A DNA stretch of 64,000 bases from Candidatus Phycosocius spiralis (GCF_030158815.1 NZ_BPFZ01000008.1:1-64000); one strand, 5' to 3'. Numbered from the stretch's first letter, positions 19,406-29,605 are shown. The notes: a model not told the origin generated them from the sequence alone. Numbers and translations: made by a program.

Positions 19406-20472
19406 TGGCGGGCCATGTCGCCAAACCCCGGACGAAGCAAGCAGCCAAAGATCAAGCGGCTAAAGCAAAATCACGGCGTAAGTTGATCCATTTTGGGGTA
19501 GCTTTTGTTGTTCTCGTAACCACGATTTGGGCTATGGTCTTTCTATTAGGGCCAGGACCCAATTCAGACACGGGTGAAACGCGGTATTTTATGGTTGAAG
19601 ATGGCGATGTAATGAGCCGGATCGGGGGGCGCCTAAAAGAAGAAGGGCTTGTTAACTCTGCTGTGGGTTTTCGACTTGCAGTTCTGTTGAGTGGCACTTC
19701 TGGTACCCTCAAAACTGGTGAATATGAAATCCCGTCAAGGGCAACTCCGGGTCAAATTGTCAAAATCCTTATCCGGGGTGAAGGCGTTAAGCGGATGATT
19801 GTGTTTCCAGAAGGATGGAGCGTGAACCAAATCTATACGCGGCTTAATGCCAATCCTTATCTGACAGGTGAGCTGCCCCCCCCGCCACCTGAAGGAAGTC
19901 TGAACCCCAGCACCTATCCGTTTCAACGTGGGGATAGCCGTGCCAGCCTCGTTAAACAAATGCAGGCAAGCCATAAAACATTGCTGGATGCCCTGTGGCT
20001 ACAACGGGCCCCAGACTTGCCATTTAATAATAAAAATGAAGCCTTAATACTTGCTTCTATTGTAGAAAAAGAAACAGGGCTTACTGAGGAGAGACCCCGG
20101 GTTGCTGCCGTCTTTGTCAATCGATTACGGGCTGGAATGAAGCTGCAATCTGATCCCACTATTATTTATGGCATCACCAAAGGCGCGCCTTTGGGACGAA
20201 AAATCTTTAAAAGCGATCTCGAAAATCCCCATGCATGGAATACTTATGTGATCTCTGGTCTGCCCCCGACGCCGATTGCCAATCCTGGCAAGGATGCGAT
20301 CAAGGCTGTGTTAAATCCCCCCAAAACGCGAGAATTGTTTTTTGTTGCCGATGGTACAGGTGGACATGCATTTGCTGAAACCTATGGGGAGCACCAAAAA
20401 AATGTTGCGCGCTGGCGGGCATGGCGCGCATACCAAGAAAGCAATAAGGCCATTACCCAAGGGGGCAAGTGA
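19405..20472 (+). CDS. mltG: Endolytic murein transglycosylase MltG
   Basis: MltG cuts nascent glycan strands and helps set their length. One N-terminal membrane anchor spans about residues 27-50 after a Lys/Arg-rich cytoplasmic stretch. The LysM-like region and YceG domain follow, with the catalytic Glu in ASIVEKETG and the conserved block LQSDPTIIYG. 355 aa. Overlaps fabF by one base (TGATG), so the two are translationally coupled. The pairing with fab genes is common in alphaproteobacteria. Confidence 0.95.
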   Translation: MAGHVAKPRTKQAAKDQAAKAKSRRKLIHFGVAFVVLVTTIWAMVFLLGPGPNSDTGETRYFMVEDGDVMSRIGGRLKEEGLVNSAVGFRLAVLLSGTSGTLKTGEYEIPSRATPGQIVKILIRGEGVKRMIVFPEGWSVNQIYTRLNANPYLTGELPPPPPEGSLNPSTYPFQRGDSRASLVKQMQASHKTLLDALWLQRAPDLPFNNKNEALILASIVEKETGLTEERPRVAAVFVNRLRAGMKLQSDPTIIYGITKGAPLGRKIFKSDLENPHAWNTYVISGLPPTPIANPGKDAIKAVLNPPKTRELFFVADGTGGHAFAETYGEHQKNVARWRAWRAYQESNKAITQGGK

Positions 20473-20475
20473 GTC

Positions 20476-21378
20476 ATGGTGAGGCCTCCCTCCCTATTAA
20501 GCATGACTGGCTTTGGACGTGCTGAGGGTCAAGTGGGAGATATGACCTGGGTTTGGGAAGCACGCAGTGTCAATGGCCGTAATCTCGACATAAAGCATAA
20601 ACTTCCGCCAGGCCACGATGGTTTTGAACCCCGAATACGGGAAGCGTGCACCAAGAGATTTAAGCGTGGCTCTCTTCAGGTGTCTTTAAGCGTTAAACGC
20701 AATACCGTGAACCAAAATCCCAGTGTTCGGATTAATCTGGATATGATTGACTTTTACTTGGCCGAAGGAAGTGCACTGATCGCGGCTGGCCAAGTGTTGC
20801 CGCCACGTTTGGACGGCTTGTTGCATCTTCGTGGCGTCCTTGAAGCGGCGGATACATGTGAAGCTGTTGAGGTTAAAGCAAGCCGTGACGCAGCCATTCT
20901 AGAGGGTTTAGAAGCTGCCTTGGATCAGCTTTTAGCCGAAAGGCAACGCGAAGGAGATGGGCTTTTTGATGTTTTTACCCAAAATTTCTCTCGGATTGAT
21001 GAGTTAATTCGCCAAGCAGACACCGCAGCGGAGGCCCAAGTTTTGGCCATTCGTGACCGGGTGCACAAGCGCGCTGTAGAATTGTTGGGCGAAGTACCAT
21101 TTGATCCCCAGCGCCTAGCCCAAGAAGCAGCAGCTTTAGCGCTCAAATCTGATGTGCGTGAGGAATTAGACCGCTTGGCTGCGCACCTGACTTCGGCACG
21201 TACTCTGTTAAACCATGGCGGGGATATCGGGCGAAAACTTGATTTTCTGGCGCAAGAATTTCATCGTGAATCAAATACCTTAACCACTAAAGCTGCCACC
21301 ATTGCGCTGACCAACATCGGGCTAGAGCTCAAAGCACTCGTGGATCAATTGAAAGAGCAAGCCGCCAATGTCGAATGA
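20476..21378 (+). CDS. yicC: YicC-family endoribonuclease-like protein
   Basis: The N-terminal signature SMTGFGRAEG and the C-terminal block ELKALVDQLKEQAANVE define the YicC/YloC family, whose E. coli member has been linked to RNA turnover. 300 aa, close to the usual 290. It starts 3 bases after the mltG stop and overlaps gmk by 11 bases. The yicC-gmk pairing is widespread. Confidence 0.93.
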   Translation: MVRPPSLLSMTGFGRAEGQVGDMTWVWEARSVNGRNLDIKHKLPPGHDGFEPRIREACTKRFKRGSLQVSLSVKRNTVNQNPSVRINLDMIDFYLAEGSALIAAGQVLPPRLDGLLHLRGVLEAADTCEAVEVKASRDAAILEGLEAALDQLLAERQREGDGLFDVFTQNFSRIDELIRQADTAAEAQVLAIRDRVHKRAVELLGEVPFDPQRLAQEAAALALKSDVREELDRLAAHLTSARTLLNHGGDIGRKLDFLAQEFHRESNTLTTKAATIALTNIGLELKALVDQLKEQAANVE

Positions 21379-22015
21379 TGTGAATGAACCTCACCGCCGT
21401 GGTCTTATGCTAGCATTGGTCAGCCCTTCTGGGGCTGGTAAAACCACCTTGTCGCGCCGACTGGTGGACGAGGATCCCAATATTACTTTGTCGGTTTCTT
21501 GGACCACAAGGTCGCCACGTCCGGGCGAAGTAGATGGCATTCACTATCATTTTGTCGATAAGGATCAATTTCGTACCCACCGGGCCCACGATGGCTTTTT
21601 AGAATGGGCTGAAGTTCATGACCATTATTATGGCAGCCCCAGGGATAGTGCGTTTGCTCAATTGCGATCGGGCCACGATTTGATGTTTGATGTCGATTGG
21701 CAAGGTGCGCTGCAATTGCGTACCTCGGCCCCCGGGGATGTGGTTAAAGTCTTCATATTGCCGCCCAATATGGCTGAGCTTAAGCGGCGCTTAATCCTAC
21801 GTGGACAAGATAGCCCCGCAGTGATCAAAAAGCGGATGACCAATGCTTATGGGGAAATCAGTCGTTGGGAAAACTTTGATTATGTCTTGGTGAATGATGA
21901 CTTAGATCTAAGTTATGCGCGCTTAAAAACCATCCTCGAAGCAGAGCGGATGCGCCGAACTAGACAGCCCTGGCTTGGTGTCTTTGTACAGAGTCTGTTG
22001 CGTGAAGATACGTGA
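21368..22015 (+). CDS. gmk: Guanylate kinase
   Basis: Gmk phosphorylates GMP to GDP. The P-loop SPSGAGKTT lies near residue 19, followed by the GMP-binding text SWTTRSPRPGEVDGIHYHF. 215 aa. Its ATG is inside the end of yicC. Last gene of the fabD-to-gmk run; no terminator hairpin was seen in the following bases. Confidence 0.97.
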   Translation: MSNDVNEPHRRGLMLALVSPSGAGKTTLSRRLVDEDPNITLSVSWTTRSPRPGEVDGIHYHFVDKDQFRTHRAHDGFLEWAEVHDHYYGSPRDSAFAQLRSGHDLMFDVDWQGALQLRTSAPGDVVKVFILPPNMAELKRRLILRGQDSPAVIKKRMTNAYGEISRWENFDYVLVNDDLDLSYARLKTILEAERMRRTRQPWLGVFVQSLLREDT

Positions 22016-22441
22016 GCGCCGGCATACCTATTTGGCTGCCCCTTCATCGTTTGCTTTTTAGGGAGGTGCATTCAGGGCAAAAATTCTGAAACACTATGTA
22101 ACTCCGCACATACAATATCTGAGCATTGGTACGGGGAAGATTGGATGTCACGGCACCCATTTCGCACGTCGGGGGATGGCGAAGTTGACATCAAATGATA
22201 CGCAAAGCATCTTTCATTGGCAATCATGGAGGTGCATCGAAGCTTCAGGTCTTCCTGTGCACTCTACTGGTGCGGCCCGTAACTGTGTTATACTTCTTTT
22301 TGATTGACTGACGTGTATTGCGAAGGTATAATTTTCAATTTTTGGTTGTAATCTCGGTATGCTTTCCTAGCAAGCCTTCCACCCCTCATATGAAGGTTGG
22401 CATCAACCGAGGGAGTGTGGACAACAAAGTGGGGATAGCTG
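22016..22441. other. Gap of 426 bp with no recognised feature
   Basis: The stretch between gmk and the secreted unknown holds no open frame with protein-like text, no tRNA and no strong hairpin. A purine-rich ribosome-binding stretch (GTGGGGAT) lies just upstream of ATG 22442. Confidence 0.5.
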
Positions 22442-23041
22442 ATGAGGCGTTTAGCTCTATTTTTTTTGTTATCAATTAGTTTTGAGGCACCAGCAGCTAG
22501 TGCCCAAAATGTTGAGGCACGGAAAAATGGAATTATCACTAACTACGTAACGAAGGGCAGTTTAGAGGCAACTAGAAATATTGGTTGCATTAAGATTGCT
22601 AAAGCCAAAAGCGATTTTACACCACCAGATCTCCTTAAAGGTATGATTGCGTGCGTGCGGCGAAATGATTATGAGACTGCTGGCTATTTATACTATCTCG
22701 CACGCATTTATGCGGCGTTTGATTCCCTTCGCGTTTCTGATGTATCGGCTAGACAGGCAGGGACTGTCTTGTTGATCCAAACCTATGAAGAGTTGCAAGA
22801 AGATCAAAAGACACGACTTTCCGAAATGCTAGATAAAATCATGGGAACGCCGGAGCTTGAAAAGAGGCTTTGCGGTGATCTTCAGAAAGTTGGTATGCCA
22901 ACTTACCATCCCAAGTATATGATTTTACACGGAATGGGCGCTTTTTTTGGCGCCTCTGCTGAAGGGGGTTTAGTTGAGGACTTCGATGGCGCGAGTAACT
23001 GGAAGCAACTACTTGGAAGTCTCAAGGACTGTCCTGGTTAA
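22442..23041 (+). CDS. Secreted protein of unknown function
   Basis: 199 aa with a clear signal peptide: a basic start MRRLALFFLLS, a hydrophobic core, and a likely cut after ASA at about residue 21. The mature part is mostly helical in appearance, with four Cys (in IGCIK, IACVR, RLCGD and KDCPG) that could form two disulfides in the periplasm. I do not recognise the family. It stands alone between gmk and a convergent TM2 gene. Confidence 0.7.
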   Translation: MRRLALFFLLSISFEAPAASAQNVEARKNGIITNYVTKGSLEATRNIGCIKIAKAKSDFTPPDLLKGMIACVRRNDYETAGYLYYLARIYAAFDSLRVSDVSARQAGTVLLIQTYEELQEDQKTRLSEMLDKIMGTPELEKRLCGDLQKVGMPTYHPKYMILHGMGAFFGASAEGGLVEDFDGASNWKQLLGSLKDCPG

Positions 23042-23263
23042 ACGACTAGTATAGACTTCGTCGCTTTGTTTTAGGCATACATTAAGATAGCATTGAAATG
23101 GTCTTGAAAGAGGGGTCTCTTCCCTTCATGCTCCCCCACCCACGAAAATCCTGAAAGTCCCCACCTTTACTGGAGTCCCTCCCAACCAAAATTGGGTTAC
23201 CTTGAGATTCTGCTGCTCGCTGAACAGGCTTAGAGCTGCTCCAAGCGCACCCCGTGGACGCGT

Positions 23264-23569
23264 CTAATCCACTTGCAGCAGCTCCAAGGTCTCACGCGCG
23301 ATCCGGTCGCGCACCCGTTCACGGTCCTCCTGTAACATGCCCCCAAGCAGCACGCTATCGGCTAACCACCAAAGAAAGGAGATTGGTAAGCCTATTACGC
23401 TACAGGTCAACACCACCATGGCTAGTCCAGACTTTCCCCGCCCGACATAAAAGCGGTGGGCTCCAAGCCAGCCAAGAAAGAACCACATAACATAAGCTTG
23501 AAAGGGCGATTTGGTCTCTTCATCGACGCGTAAATCGATTGCGATCATTTCTGCTTCGGTGATTTCCAC
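23264..23569 (-). CDS. TM2-domain membrane protein
   Basis: 101 aa with two membrane helices and the TM2 signature: FFLGWLGAHRFYVGRGKSGLAM followed by a second helix ending in WWLADSVLL. TM2 proteins are small membrane proteins of mostly unknown role. The frame opens at GTG 23569; ATG 23548 (residue 8) is an alternative start. It lies 30 bases downstream of the region containing the pentapeptide gene's end, on the same strand order reversed, so it may be independently expressed. Confidence 0.8.
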   Translation of the reverse strand: MEITEAEMIAIDLRVDEETKSPFQAYVMWFFLGWLGAHRFYVGRGKSGLAMVVLTCSVIGLPISFLWWLADSVLLGGMLQEDRERVRDRIARETLELLQVD

Positions 23570-23599
23570 GATCCTTGGCTCCTAAGAAGCTAAATGAAT

Positions 23600-24403
23600 T
23601 TAGCGCGGACGTCGTGCCTTACAAGCGCGAATGGTCACACCGGGGGGAAGCACTGTTCCTTCATCACCGCATGCATCCTCCAATTGACGGGTTGTTAGGC
23701 CAAGAGCGGAAGCAAAATTGGCACCAGAAAGGTTGGCACCCGTAAAATCTGCGCCACCAAATCGGGTGCGACTGGCGCGGGCTTCGCGCAAAACAGTGCC
23801 GGTCAAATCAGCGCGCGATAGATCAGCCCCTTCAAACGTTGTGCGGACCATGGTCGCGCCGGTAAAATCAGCATTTACAAAGCTTACCCCCATCAACATC
23901 GCCCCGCTCAAGTTTGCGCCGCTGAAATCAGGGTTGGTGCCGCGCGTGCCTACAAATTTTGCCCCAACAAAATTAGCACCAATAAGCTCAGCATTAGAGA
24001 CATCAGCCCCGCCAAAATCTGCACCGCCAAAATTGGCCCCTGCCGCCTCAATCGAACGCATACCCGCGCCAACAAAACTAGCACCACGAAAAGTTGAGCC
24101 ATTCATTTCCGCACGGCTCAAATCGCCGCGATCAAAGCGGGATCCTGCAAAATTTCCTGCGGTCATTTCGGCGCTACGCAAAACTGACCCTGTGAAGTTA
24201 GCGCCGGCAAAATTACCAGTTGACATACGGGCATTCTCCATCCGTCGATCGGAGAGATCACAGCCCGTACAAAGGCCAGAAAACCGTCCGGCAAAGGTAA
24301 CTGTGTTTGGCTTGCCCCGCTGGTCCCACGCCAATGCCAAAACCGGCTGGGCAATTGGGGTTAGTACAAAAGCCAATAATAAAGATAATGCTCTTGAAGT
24401 CAT
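23600..24403 (-). CDS. Exported pentapeptide-repeat protein
   Basis: 267 aa. An N-terminal signal peptide (about residues 1-23, ending LALA) is followed by roughly 35 tandem A(N/D)(F/L)xx pentapeptides such as ANFTG, ADFGG and ADLSR, which fold into a right-handed square beta-helix. The C-terminal cap contains a Cys pair (ACGD and RACK) that could form a disulfide. Function is unknown; such proteins are often structural or binding scaffolds. Export to the periplasm is inferred from the signal peptide. Confidence 0.85.
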   Translation of the reverse strand: MTSRALSLLLAFVLTPIAQPVLALAWDQRGKPNTVTFAGRFSGLCTGCDLSDRRMENARMSTGNFAGANFTGSVLRSAEMTAGNFAGSRFDRGDLSRAEMNGSTFRGASFVGAGMRSIEAAGANFGGADFGGADVSNAELIGANFVGAKFVGTRGTNPDFSGANLSGAMLMGVSFVNADFTGATMVRTTFEGADLSRADLTGTVLREARASRTRFGGADFTGANLSGANFASALGLTTRQLEDACGDEGTVLPPGVTIRACKARRPR

Positions 24404-24555
24404 GGGTCTAGTTTAAGCAAGTTGCAGGAATTATCCACTTAAATGGTTGTAACAATCATGTCACAGATACCTATATACCACATTACCCTTTGAACAGGCG
24501 AATTTTCTTAACTTTACGATAGAAATCTACCTAATGACCATCCATTCTAACTTAA

Positions 24556-27327
24556 TCATGGGCCAACCCCGGTCTCTGATTGTTTGAGGCCCACCCAACC
24601 GCATGCATCACAGGCATAGCCATTCGGGCGATTGATCAGGGTAAAGTGCCCACAATCTGGACAAGGATCGCCTTCATACTGGGGCCCTATTTGGCTTGAG
24701 GTGGCCAATGGTGATGACACACCAACCGTACCTTCCGATGAGGATGAGCCTCTACGTCTAACCCGCTCTGCAGGGCTTGGTAAACGCACCAAATTATCAA
24801 TAAAGCTGCCGCGTGCGAAGCCTTTAGAAATAAAGCGCACAGGATCATGGGGATCATGATCAAGGCAACTCAAGTCTCCTAAGCTGGGATTTCCTGTGTC
24901 TGTTATATCTTCGTCACTATGCGTGTCACCTACGATGGCTAGGTCGTCACGTCCAAGATAGGAAACCGCTAATTCGCGGAACAAATAATCGAGAATAGAT
25001 GTCGCACGTGTGATGGAATCATTGCCCTCAACCTCGCCAGCAGGTTCAAACCTTGTACCAACAAAGGCATCGACGAATTCTTCAAGTGGGACGCCATATT
25101 GCAGGCCGATGGAGGTTGCGATGGCGAAATTATTCATCAAGGAGCGAAATGCTGCCCCTTCTTTATGCATATCAATAAAAATCTCACCAATTTCACCATC
25201 ATCAAACTCACCAGTATGTAAATAGACTTTGTGGCCCCCAACTGATGCCTTTTGGATATAACCTTTGCGACGATCGGGCAGACGACGCCTGGCTGTGGGC
25301 TGGGGGATCAAACGTTCCACCACGCGCTCAACTTGAACTTCAACGCGTTCGGATTTCACATCTTCTGGTATATTTTCAAATGCGCTCAACGCGTAAATTG
25401 GGGCATCAAATCTTGCTTGTTTGAAATCTAAACGAAAGCCGGCAAAGCCAATCAGGCCCAGATGTTTTGCAAGCTCTGCTGCGACTTCCCGACCATTTTC
25501 TTGGCGCAGGAGACAAAGGTTTAAGCGGATATGTCGACGCACATGCCCTTCTTGAGCAGCGGCGAGGCGAATGATGTCTTCGCGCTTGACCTCTGTAAAC
25601 ACTTCTCGATCGCCTAAGGGCTCCCAATGTTCCATCTGTCCTAAGGCCCAATGTTGCGCGCTAGCAATGTCTTGTGATGTAAATCCCAAGGCAGTGAGCA
25701 CATCAAAACCTGGCCGTAAAACTGCATCTAATGTGCATCCACACCATCGAGCCGTCTCTTCAGGACCCAAAATCCAAGGCGTGATGGCTGCACGTAAAGA
25801 GCGCGCACCAATCAAGGCTTCAGAAATCGCATGAAGACCTGCTTCATCAACACCCCGCGATGCCAAGGCTTCAAACGAAACACCAGGGGCTTGAGCCAAA
25901 GTCCTTGTACCTAATAAATGCTTGGCAATTTGGGCAGTGTCGCGGCCTAGGGTTTCAAGGCCCCGCTTCACATTGGGACGAAGTGCAAATGTAGTCTCCT
26001 CCCCGCCACAAGCTGTTTCAAAGGTTGGGCTTGATATAGGTTCAAGACCGCCCGCATCCGCTCCCAATAAGCTCAAGATCGTGGGCTGATCAACTGGGCG
26101 TAAATTGGTTACAAAACGGCCAGCAAACCTCTCATTATCTTGCAGGTTTGCTCGGTATAAACCTTCGCATGCCCGTTCAGCACCACGTGAGAGGGCACTT
26201 AACGCTGATTTGATCAACTCATGCCCTTCAAGGCTGCCATAGGCTTGCCCTCTCGCCATAATCAGGCCAGCACCATCACAATAGCCCAATTCACCAATAC
26301 GGTCTTTCGCCCATTCCTGCGCGCTTTTTTTGCTTGGGAATGCACTGACAAGTCCTAAACAATCCAGTGCAAGCCGCCATGCGGCTGCAACTGTCTCTAA
26401 ATCTCTAAACTGCATGTCTTGATAGAATGCAGAAAGGCAAAAGGTGACCATTGGACCACCAAAGGGCTGGGCAATAGTGTCGAAATCAAACTTGCAACCT
26501 GTTCTTGCAGCCTGCAATAGAAGATCACCATCCAAGTTTTCCCCCACAGGCAATAAAATGGTTGCAGGCCTTAAGGCTGGCGCGTCGTTAAAATCGACCT
26601 GCACGGGGTCCCCGAAATAGCCGTGCTTGGCATCGGCGATCGCTTCACCGATTGCCCCAGCAGGAACACCAACCCGAAAGGCTGCAGCGATGGCGCGTCC
26701 TAAAACTGGATTTTCGTGTGGATCGTCATGGCCAACCCCCTGCGCGCGACCAACTGCTGCACGCACACCCGATAAAGCATCGTTCATATGCTGTCTGCCG
26801 ACCGTCAGCGCCGATGCATCAAACTGGCGCTGCCGACGATGACATATACTATCTTGCGCATCACAATAGGCGATCACATCCTCTTGGCTATGTTCGCTAA
26901 GCCAAGGTGATGCAACCCCATGATCCTTGTAAGATCCAACATGGGTGTTAGAGACATAGAAACTTTGGTTGTGTTGATGTGAATGCGTTTGGGTTCCGAG
27001 TAAACCGCGAAAATAAGACGGGTCCAATGCGACTTGTCTGGCAAGCAAACTATTGGCTAATAAAGCTTCAAAACTTGTGCGCGCTTGCGTATCGAGCAAC
27101 AGACCAGCTGCCCAAGCCAAATTACCAATCCGACCCGCCACTTCAATGATTGCATCCCTGATAGAGCTATGATCGCTCAAACCCATCACTTCGCCAAAGG
27201 CTAGTACATGATCCAGGGTCCAACTGGGTGGAGCAAATAAGTGGCCAACCTCTAAGCCTGCTTCCCGCAGCATATCAGCATGGGATGCAAGACAAGCATG
27301 GTTGAAAAATCGCGAATCAAAGGTCAA
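24556..27327 (-). CDS. Degenerate class II ribonucleotide reductase-like protein (NrdJ paralogue)
   Basis: 923 aa from a TTG start. It is collinear with alphaproteobacterial B12-dependent NrdJ (about 1200 aa) over several blocks: [10 protein letters not shown] near 204, FPSKKSAQ at 330-337, a [19 protein letters not shown] block at 347-369, [11 protein letters not shown] at 462-472, and a very well kept C-terminal block from about 689 to 793 ([20 protein letters not shown], then [18 protein letters not shown]). A CPDC...CDAC zinc ribbon ends the protein. The catalytic NPCxE loop expected near 288-295 reads FGGPM, and the PTGTIG loop near 413-420 is not preserved. It is therefore probably not a reductase itself. 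Known family facts are the NrdJ motifs; loss of activity is inferred. Confidence 0.8.
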   Translation of the reverse strand: MTFDSRFFNHACLASHADMLREAGLEVGHLFAPPSWTLDHVLAFGEVMGLSDHSSIRDAIIEVAGRIGNLAWAAGLLLDTQARTSFEALLANSLLARQVALDPSYFRGLLGTQTHSHQHNQSFYVSNTHVGSYKDHGVASPWLSEHSQEDVIAYCDAQDSICHRRQRQFDASALTVGRQHMNDALSGVRAAVGRAQGVGHDDPHENPVLGRAIAAAFRVGVPAGAIGEAIADAKHGYFGDPVQVDFNDAPALRPATILLPVGENLDGDLLLQAARTGCKFDFDTIAQPFGGPMVTFCLSAFYQDMQFRDLETVAAAWRLALDCLGLVSAFPSKKSAQEWAKDRIGELGYCDGAGLIMARGQAYGSLEGHELIKSALSALSRGAERACEGLYRANLQDNERFAGRFVTNLRPVDQPTILSLLGADAGGLEPISSPTFETACGGEETTFALRPNVKRGLETLGRDTAQIAKHLLGTRTLAQAPGVSFEALASRGVDEAGLHAISEALIGARSLRAAITPWILGPEETARWCGCTLDAVLRPGFDVLTALGFTSQDIASAQHWALGQMEHWEPLGDREVFTEVKREDIIRLAAAQEGHVRRHIRLNLCLLRQENGREVAAELAKHLGLIGFAGFRLDFKQARFDAPIYALSAFENIPEDVKSERVEVQVERVVERLIPQPTARRRLPDRRKGYIQKASVGGHKVYLHTGEFDDGEIGEIFIDMHKEGAAFRSLMNNFAIATSIGLQYGVPLEEFVDAFVGTRFEPAGEVEGNDSITRATSILDYLFRELAVSYLGRDDLAIVGDTHSDEDITDTGNPSLGDLSCLDHDPHDPVRFISKGFARGSFIDNLVRLPSPAERVRRRGSSSSEGTVGVSSPLATSSQIGPQYEGDPCPDCGHFTLINRPNGYACDACGWVGLKQSETGVGP

Positions 27328-27580
27328 AGTTGCACCCTAGCGAATCAGAAACTCAATCATCGGCTGGAATAGGCTGACCGACTAGTCCTGAAACCAAAAA
27401 TTCTGCACCCAAAAGCTTTTTCTTTGGCCTGCCGCTTTCACTTGAAGGAATGGGCTTAGGAGGGCATAGTCAGATCATCATTGAACGGTCCGATTTACAT
27501 CTGGTCGGCCAAGTAGGTCTATGCTTGACGTGCCTTTATCTTACTGGGCGGAGCTGGGCAGGCCTTGAAAAGGAATAGCG

Positions 27581-27970
27581 GTGTTTGCAAAAGTTTTTAC
27601 ATGGTGGAATGGTGCAACGCTTGGTACCCTTTATGATATTGCAAAGCGGGCTGATTTGATCGGGGAAGACGATCAGGGCAATCGCTATTTTGAAGAGCGT
27701 AAAGCGACTTTAGAGGGGCGCAAAAGGCGCTATGTGATCTATAAGGGCTATGCTGAACCCTCTCGTGTACCCGTGGAATGGCATGGTTGGTTGCATCATA
27801 CGTTTGAGCATCCCCCAACTGTGGAGCCTTTTTTACTCAAGTCATGGGAAAAATCCCATCTGCCCAATTTAACCGGTACCGTTTTTGCTTATCGTCCAAA
27901 AGGCAGCTTAGGAGCTCTAGCGCGACGGGCTAGAGCTTCAAGCGATTATGAGGCGTGGTCGCCAAAGTGA
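27581..27970 (+). CDS. NDUFA12-family NADH:ubiquinone oxidoreductase accessory subunit
   Basis: A 129-aa homologue of the mitochondrial complex I accessory subunit NDUFA12 (B17.2), found in alphaproteobacteria. Key text: GNRYFEERK, RRYVIYKGYAEPSRVPVEWHGWLHH and PNLTGTVFAYRP. It is soluble and expected at the peripheral arm of complex I. Start is GTG 27581 with AAAAGGAA upstream. The TGA overlaps the next gene's ATG (TGATG). Encoded about 25 kb from the nuoDEF fragment in this window. Confidence 0.92.
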   Translation: MFAKVFTWWNGATLGTLYDIAKRADLIGEDDQGNRYFEERKATLEGRKRRYVIYKGYAEPSRVPVEWHGWLHHTFEHPPTVEPFLLKSWEKSHLPNLTGTVFAYRPKGSLGALARRARASSDYEAWSPK

Positions 27971-29034
27971 TGGAAGCTGTTAAACGCACGGGGGCGTTAA
28001 TCGGTGGCTCGATACTGATTGCCTTGGTTGGCGGTGGGGTTATTGCCAGGCAAGCAAATCCGGAGACTTCTAATGTTCGCTCTGCCAGCGGTGCGCAATC
28101 AGGGGGTGATCCCCAAAAACCTGAACCCACATCCCCCATTGCACCGCCTGTTTCCACGGGGGGTATCGACCCTGAATTAGGGCCAGTTGGGGAACCTGAA
28201 GCAGCCGATCTACCACCGGCGATGCGCCAAAATGGGGGTGGTGGTTGGCTCAGTCCAACCGATGAAATGCGCGCACGTATCCGCCGCGAGGCCAAGGAAC
28301 GGGCGGCAGAAGAACAGCGCGCTCTATCAAGTAGCGGATATGTGATGCCCCGATTGGTTGGGCCTACGATCCCCTTTGTTCCTCTGGAATTATTATTTCC
28401 ACCTGAAAGCGTTGAACAGGGCCCAAAGCCGGTAAGGGAACTTCGTGGAACAAGCATAGTTTTGGGTGCTTTAGATCGCGAAAAGGGAACCAATGTTCGC
28501 CTTAAGGTCTCGGTTGGAAGTCAGGTTACATATGGTTCGCTGCGTATGCGGGTGATGGCGTGTTATACCTCACACCCCGAAGACAGGTTGGAATCATGGG
28601 CCTATGTTGAAGTGACCGATATTGGACCGCAAAAGCTGAACCAATTGGCGGTATTACCACAAAGAAATAGTCGTTCAAACAGGGACGCTAATGCCCTACG
28701 CGTTATTCGTAAAGGGTGGATCATCGCCTCAAGTCCTGCTGTGACGCCTATTGATCATCCAACTTACGATATGTGGTTGGTTGCTTGTGATGGGGCAGAA
28801 CTACCCCCAGCAAGTGCGCTTCAATCCGCATCAGACATAACTCCCCCACGCTCACAGGCCAAACAGGCTGCGGCTCAAGATGAGGCCCTTCGTTCTTCGG
28901 TAGAGGCGCAGGTTCAAGATAAAGGTGCGATAAATCAAGGTGACAGTCCCTTGCCACTGGATGAACCTGTCTTAGATGCTGCCCCATCCCCGTTACCATC
29001 AAATCAGGTGCAGGAAAAGTCGACGCGCAATTAA
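27970..29034 (+). CDS. DUF2155-domain protein, membrane-anchored
   Basis: 354 aa. One N-terminal hydrophobic segment (about residues 8-25) is followed by a Pro-rich linker and a DUF2155 domain running from GTSIVLGALDREKGT to [21 protein letters not shown] low-complexity tail of about 85 residues follows. The function of DUF2155 is not known; the gene is often next to the NDUFA12 gene. ATG 27970 (TGATG overlap) is preferred to the in-frame GTG at 27955. Its last 287 bases overlap the convergent aat frame. Confidence 0.85.
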   Translation: MEAVKRTGALIGGSILIALVGGGVIARQANPETSNVRSASGAQSGGDPQKPEPTSPIAPPVSTGGIDPELGPVGEPEAADLPPAMRQNGGGGWLSPTDEMRARIRREAKERAAEEQRALSSSGYVMPRLVGPTIPFVPLELLFPPESVEQGPKPVRELRGTSIVLGALDREKGTNVRLKVSVGSQVTYGSLRMRVMACYTSHPEDRLESWAYVEVTDIGPQKLNQLAVLPQRNSRSNRDANALRVIRKGWIIASSPAVTPIDHPTYDMWLVACDGAELPPASALQSASDITPPRSQAKQAAAQDEALRSSVEAQVQDKGAINQGDSPLPLDEPVLDAAPSPLPSNQVQEKSTRN

Positions 29035-29605
29035 TGGCGTCTTTTAGCAAGATTTGATAGTCGGCGCGCGCCACTTCTGTTGCACCAAATTGTTTGAGAT
29101 GTTGTGTTAGAAATTGTGTGTCGAGCAGTCTAAACCCACCGCTGATCAAATGGCCAAGTAAATGAACAAGGGCTATTTTACTGGCATCGCGCGCACGTGT
29201 GAACATGCTTTCGCCAAAAAAGGCCGCCCCAAGTCTGACCCCATAAAGCCCGCCTACCAGCTGATCGCCCAGCCAAGTTTCTACGCTAACGCCATGTCCA
29301 CGCCGGTATAAGCCATCATAAAGCTCAAGAATCGGCTGATTAATCCATGTCTCTTCGCGCGATTCTTGTGGTGCTGCGCAATTCTCCACGACCTTGCGAA
29401 ATGCACGATTGATCGTCACGCGATAGGGTTCGTTGCGCACACTCCGTTTGAGGCGACGGGGGATGTGGATATTCTCAAACGCTAAGATCCCACGTTGCTC
29501 TGGATCGACAAGGAAAAGGCGTGGATCATCACGCCCATCAGCCATCGGAAAAATCCCGCGTGCATAACATGCCAAAAGCTCTTCGGGGCCAAAGCCCATG
29601 CTCAT
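28748..29605 (-). CDS. aat: Leucyl/phenylalanyl-tRNA-protein transferase
   Basis: Aat attaches Leu or Phe to N-terminal Arg/Lys of proteins and marks them for ClpAP. The opening [23 protein letters not shown] and the motif [20 protein letters not shown] with [16 protein letters not shown] are diagnostic. The family usually ends near 210-230 residues. Here the frame continues to 285, and everything after about residue 190 is antisense to the DUF2155 gene. The start overlaps the accC stop by 4 bases (ATGA). Confidence 0.92.
   Translation of the reverse strand: MSMGFGPEELLACYARGIFPMADGRDDPRLFLVDPEQRGILAFENIHIPRRLKRSVRNEPYRVTINRAFRKVVENCAAPQESREETWINQPILELYDGLYRRGHGVSVETWLGDQLVGGLYGVRLGAAFFGESMFTRARDASKIALVHLLGHLISGGFRLLDTQFLTQHLKQFGATEVARADYQILLKDAINCASTFPAPDLMVTGMGQHLRQVHPVARDCHLDLSHLYLEPAPLPKNEGPHLEPQPVWPVSVGELCLMRIEAHLLGVVLPHHKQPTTYRKLDDQ

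Noticed and set aside
27340-27480. Minus-strand frame reading GRPKKKLLGAEFLVSGLVGQP upstream of the NrdJ-like gene
   Set aside because: No start codon, about 40 codons only, ends before the NrdJ-like frame; could be noise and does not match the missing N-terminal part of NrdJ.
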